Shown here piece after piece: positions 32,642 through 35,336 of a stretch of DNA of 35,336 nucleotides; the first letter of the stretch is position 1; each line of letters starts with the position of its first letter. Both the position numbers and the translations under genes were made by a program. The notes beneath the pieces are model-generated. The model was not told where the DNA came from. It saw nothing but the letters and a program-made list of their open reading frames with translations, and ran no database searches. This stretch comes from CAZYMI01 sp964648505 (GTDB taxonomy: Bacteria; Pseudomonadota; Alphaproteobacteria; Micavibrionales; Micavibrionaceae): contig CAZYMI010000018.1 in the NCBI GenBank assembly GCA_964648505.1, positions 1 through 35,336 of the forward strand, given 5' to 3'.

Positions 32642-34321
32642 TTATGTTTGAGCGTATTCATCAAGCCATTTTTTTTCTGATTCTGTTAACAACGAACGAT
32701 CGATAAGTTTTTGGTCATACGGCACTTTTGTCAGTGTTTCAAAACCATAAAGAGGACGACCATCAGGCAAGGTACGATCAAGATCAATGACAAGAACAAG
32801 GTTTTCAATACGAATACCGTAAGCACCTTCTTTATAAAATCCGGGCTCATTTGATAACACCATACCCGGCAATAAGGGATCTTTGCCACGCGGTGAAATG
32901 CTGGCTGCTTCCTCATGAACAGACAAGTAACATCCAACACCATGGCCTGTACCATGGGCAAAATCCATCCCCGCTGCCCATAAGGGCGCACGAACAAGCG
33001 CATCAATTTGTGCCCCGGTTGTTCCTTTTGGAAATATTGCGCAACTAAGTGCAATATGCGCTTTCAGTACTTGTGTGTAGTGAAACCGCATTTCATCACT
33101 GGGTCTTCCTATTGCAAGTGTGCGTGTAATATCGGTTGTTCCGCAGCTATACTGGCCCCCACTATCAAGAAGCAGCAAAGTACCTGTTTCCAGCGTGCGT
33201 GCCGTTTCTGGTGTGGCACGATAATGAATAATCGCACCGTTTGGCCCTACCCCTGCAATTGTTGGGAAAGAAGGCTCACGGTAATCAGGGTCTTGTTTGC
33301 GAAAGCCTTCTAGTGCTGTTTCTATATTTATTTCATTGATCTGAGTTAAATTATCACCTTTTTCAAACCAGTTTAAAAATGCACAAACTGCTTTCGAATC
33401 TTTTTGATGCGCTTGTTTTATCGCTGCAATTTCCGATGGATTTTTACACGCTTTAGGCAAAATTGTAGGATCATTAGCCTGTACAATTTCAACGCCTGCT
33501 TTTTCAAGCGCGGTAAAAAAAGCAGCTGAACTGCGTGCCTTATCAATCTGAACCTTACCCGACAACTTTCCTAAAGTATCAGCCAGTGTGGTAATGCGAA
33601 TATCCTGCCCCAAAACCTGCCGGACAGAATCGCTAACTTTTGCGCCATCAATAATCCAATCAAATGTGCCATCGGCAAATAAACAACCATATGATAATGC
33701 AACGGGAATATACGGTACGTCATTGCCACGAATATTCAAAAGCCATGCAATTGAATCAGGCAGGCCGATCAGGCAGGCCTGCACACCCTCTTGTTGAAGT
33801 TGTACTGCTAGATTATGCCGTTTTTCTGAGCTGGAAAGGCCAGCAAACTTTTCAGAAAACAAAGTGATAACCCCTTTCGGTGGGGCTGGTCGATCCGCCC
33901 AGATCAGGTCCACTATATTTTGTTCGGCAGGTATCAAATGACAAAAGCCTTTGATTTTTTCCTGCCAGCCTTCAATTTGTTCTTGGGTATGTAGCCACGG
34001 ATCAAAAAGAATTTTAGTGCCCGCTGCTGCGTTATTTTGAAGCCACTGAGGAACAGAGATGCGTGTACTATCCGCATATTGAAAAAAAGCCGGGTCCACT
34101 TGTTGACGAAGCTGCGCGGTATAACGACCATCGCTCATAACAACAGCCTTATCGGAAAGTATAATTGCAATACCTGCTGATCCGGAAAATCCAGTCAACC
34201 ATTTCAAACGTTCAGCGCACGCCGGAACATATTCCCCCAGATACTCATCTGCGCGTGGCAAAATAAAACCGTCAGCGCCCAAAGACGCAACGAAACTTCT
34301 TAATTTTTCCAGACGAGACAT
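32642..34321 (-). CDS. Xaa-Pro aminopeptidase, M24B family
   Basis: This metallopeptidase removes an N-terminal residue linked to proline. From ATG 34321 it has 559 residues, the length of the long three-domain aminopeptidase P type rather than the 440-residue PepP. AAGG is seven bases upstream; a TTG at 34336 is an inferior alternative. Two creatinase-like N-terminal domains are followed by the pita-bread catalytic domain. The metal ligands are visible: LLLDSGG, TTDITRT, HGTGHGVG, SNEPGFY and RIENLVLV. No signal peptide, so it is cytoplasmic. It is divergent from mipZ with only 34 bases between start codons, so their promoters must overlap. It ends at the terminator shared with rpsU. Confidence 0.93.
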   Translation of the reverse strand: MSRLEKLRSFVASLGADGFILPRADEYLGEYVPACAERLKWLTGFSGSAGIAIILSDKAVVMSDGRYTAQLRQQVDPAFFQYADSTRISVPQWLQNNAAAGTKILFDPWLHTQEQIEGWQEKIKGFCHLIPAEQNIVDLIWADRPAPPKGVITLFSEKFAGLSSSEKRHNLAVQLQQEGVQACLIGLPDSIAWLLNIRGNDVPYIPVALSYGCLFADGTFDWIIDGAKVSDSVRQVLGQDIRITTLADTLGKLSGKVQIDKARSSAAFFTALEKAGVEIVQANDPTILPKACKNPSEIAAIKQAHQKDSKAVCAFLNWFEKGDNLTQINEINIETALEGFRKQDPDYREPSFPTIAGVGPNGAIIHYRATPETARTLETGTLLLLDSGGQYSCGTTDITRTLAIGRPSDEMRFHYTQVLKAHIALSCAIFPKGTTGAQIDALVRAPLWAAGMDFAHGTGHGVGCYLSVHEEAASISPRGKDPLLPGMVLSNEPGFYKEGAYGIRIENLVLVIDLDRTLPDGRPLYGFETLTKVPYDQKLIDRSLLTESEKKWLDEYAQT

Positions 34322-34355
34322 AGCAGAGCCTTGCAAATTGAATTATCCTAGAAAA

Positions 34356-35180
34356 ATGACAGAAAACAGCGCGCATGTCATCGTCTTTGGTAATGAAAAG
34401 GGTGGGTCGGGGAAATCAACAGCCGCCATGCATACCACCATAGCCTTGCTGCGTCTTGGCTACCGCGTAGGATCAATTGATCTTGACGCGCGGCAAGGCA
34501 CATTAACCCGATACCTGAAAAATCGTTTTCTGGCCGTTATGCATGAAAACAAAACGCTGCCCGCACCTGCCCATATGGCGATTGAACGCAGCACGGCACT
34601 CACCGTCATGCAGCAAAAAGAACATGAGTTCGAATTTCTAACGATGGCGCTTGATGAGCTTTGTTCAATCAGCGACTTCGTTATCATCGATACGCCCGGC
34701 GCCGATACTCATCTTAATCGCATGGCGCACGCAAAAGCGCACACATTAATAACACCCTTGAATGACAGCTATATTGACCTTGATGTTCTTGTTGATCTGG
34801 ATCCGCAAACACACGCCATCAGGGGACCTTCTGTTTATGCCAAAATGGTCATGGACCAGCGCAAACACCTGCCGTTACCTTTTCGCTGGCTGATTATGCG
34901 CAATAGAGTTAATTATGAAAACAAATCTTGTGTCGATATTGATTCCATCTTAGAAAACCTGACTTACGAATTAGATTTTTCACTTTGTCCAGGTTTTTCA
35001 GAACGCGCTCTTTTTAAAGACATGTTTCTGCAAGGCCTTACTTTGCTTGATGTTGCAGATCGCGGAGGTCTTTCAATTGGACATATTTCAGCCCGTCAGG
35101 AAGTACGCGGCCTGATCCGCGCTATAGGGCCTGAAAAAATTAAAGGCTACCCGATTTTAAAATCGCAAAAAAAGTTCTAA
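34356..35180 (+). CDS. mipZ: MipZ, division-plane positioning ATPase
   Basis: MipZ is a ParA-like ATPase of Alphaproteobacteria. It forms a gradient from ParB at the poles and blocks FtsZ assembly away from midcell. It is 274 residues from ATG 34356; a TTG 18 bases upstream is possible but less likely. Family landmarks include HVIVFGNEKGGSGKST (deviant Walker A, about 7-22), SIDLDARQGTLTRYLKNR, FVIIDTPGADTHLNRMAHAKA, TPLNDSYIDLDVL, WLIMRNRV and the end pattern ARQEVRGLIRAIG. These match Caulobacter MipZ in order. It supports an alphaproteobacterial origin and, with ctrA and flhF/flhG, a polarised cell. It is divergent from the aminopeptidase; a membrane-protein gene starts 9 bases after it. 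Confidence 0.93.
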   Translation: MTENSAHVIVFGNEKGGSGKSTAAMHTTIALLRLGYRVGSIDLDARQGTLTRYLKNRFLAVMHENKTLPAPAHMAIERSTALTVMQQKEHEFEFLTMALDELCSISDFVIIDTPGADTHLNRMAHAKAHTLITPLNDSYIDLDVLVDLDPQTHAIRGPSVYAKMVMDQRKHLPLPFRWLIMRNRVNYENKSCVDIDSILENLTYELDFSLCPGFSERALFKDMFLQGLTLLDVADRGGLSIGHISARQEVRGLIRAIGPEKIKGYPILKSQKKF

Positions 35181-35189
35181 GTTATACTC

Positions 35190-35336
35190 ATGTCTTACAT
35201 ATTGATGAGTCTTGGTCTGCTTCTGGGTGGGTATGGCGTATTAAGCTATATACGCATAATGCCGCGTCACGCTTTAAATGCGATGCTGAAAAAGCTTGCA
35301 CTCAGCGTTATATGCCTTGTTCTAATTTTTTTAGTG
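35190..35336 (+). CDS. Membrane protein, start only (possibly J-domain protein)
   Basis: The first 49 codons are present and the gene runs off the window. An N-terminal membrane segment (about 2-22) is followed by a short polar stretch (RIMPRHALNAMLKKL) and a second hydrophobic segment (36-49). This resembles the N-terminus of the short J-domain membrane proteins that I recall lying near mipZ in some Alphaproteobacteria; no J domain is visible in the part given. It is 9 bases after mipZ and probably co-transcribed. Confidence 0.6.
   Translation, partial: MSYILMSLGLLLGGYGVLSYIRIMPRHALNAMLKKLALSVICLVLIFLV

Noticed and set aside
34338..34355. TTG at 34338 as mipZ start
   Set aside because: The extra residues do not fit the MipZ N-terminus, and ATG 34356 gives the expected length.
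1..35336. CRISPR arrays, tRNA or rRNA genes, insertion sequences
   Set aside because: I saw no regularly spaced repeats, cloverleaf sequences, ribosomal RNA signatures or transposase motifs on either strand; this was by eye, so a diverged small RNA could be missed.

Overview
This is a chromosomal window from an alphaproteobacterium with moderately low GC. The evidence is a set of genes that together mark that class: the cell-cycle regulator CtrA, the flagellar sigma-54 activator FlbD, FlaF, a TipF-like degenerate EAL protein and the division-site ATPase MipZ. The flagellar gene order and fairly AT-rich codon use suggest a deep-branching free-living motile lineage (Rhodospirillales- or Micavibrio-like). 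That placement is an inference, not a match.

Positions 1-17,470 are a flagellar and cell-cycle block. It starts with the 3' part of flaF and an oppositely oriented FlaG-like gene. A long AT-rich regulatory gap follows, then the operon fliF-fliG-fliH-fliN-motA-flbD (M-ring, C-ring, export accessory, stator, class III/IV regulator). Next come flhA (export gate), an unrecognised membrane-protein gene on the opposite strand, flhF-flhG (flagellar placement and number), a FliK-like hook-length gene, and the convergent fliI-fliJ pair (export ATPase and stalk). ctrA is divergent from fliI and ends in a clear terminator. Candidate sigma-54 promoters (before flhA, weaker before fliF) and CtrA-like TTAA pairs fit the expected CtrA to FlbD/sigma-54 hierarchy.

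Positions 17,496-24,483 are one tightly packed transcription unit of seven genes, most overlapping by 1-11 bases or separated by 4: pgsA (phospholipid synthesis), pyrD (pyrimidines), a TipF-like membrane EAL protein, a HAD-IIA hydrolase, yejA (peptide-binding protein), kdsB (CMP-Kdo synthesis) and an atypical histidine phosphatase.

Positions 24,579-32,269 hold the rest of the Yej peptide ABC transporter (yejB, yejE, yejF) in the usual order. It is interleaved with an ankyrin-like gene, a flavin-dependent oxidoreductase-like gene and an M20 amidohydrolase. A 354-base gap after yejB can fold into mutually exclusive terminator and antiterminator hairpins and carries a possible 41-residue ORF. 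The interleaved cluster (peptide import, peptide or amide hydrolysis, an FAD/NAD(P) enzyme, structured leader) is the best candidate here for an undescribed functional unit.

Positions 32,280-35,336 carry rpsU (ribosomal protein bS21), apparently without a standard start codon at the expected place, then a bidirectional terminator and a convergent M24 aminopeptidase P. Divergent from that lie mipZ and the first 49 codons of a membrane protein that runs off the window.
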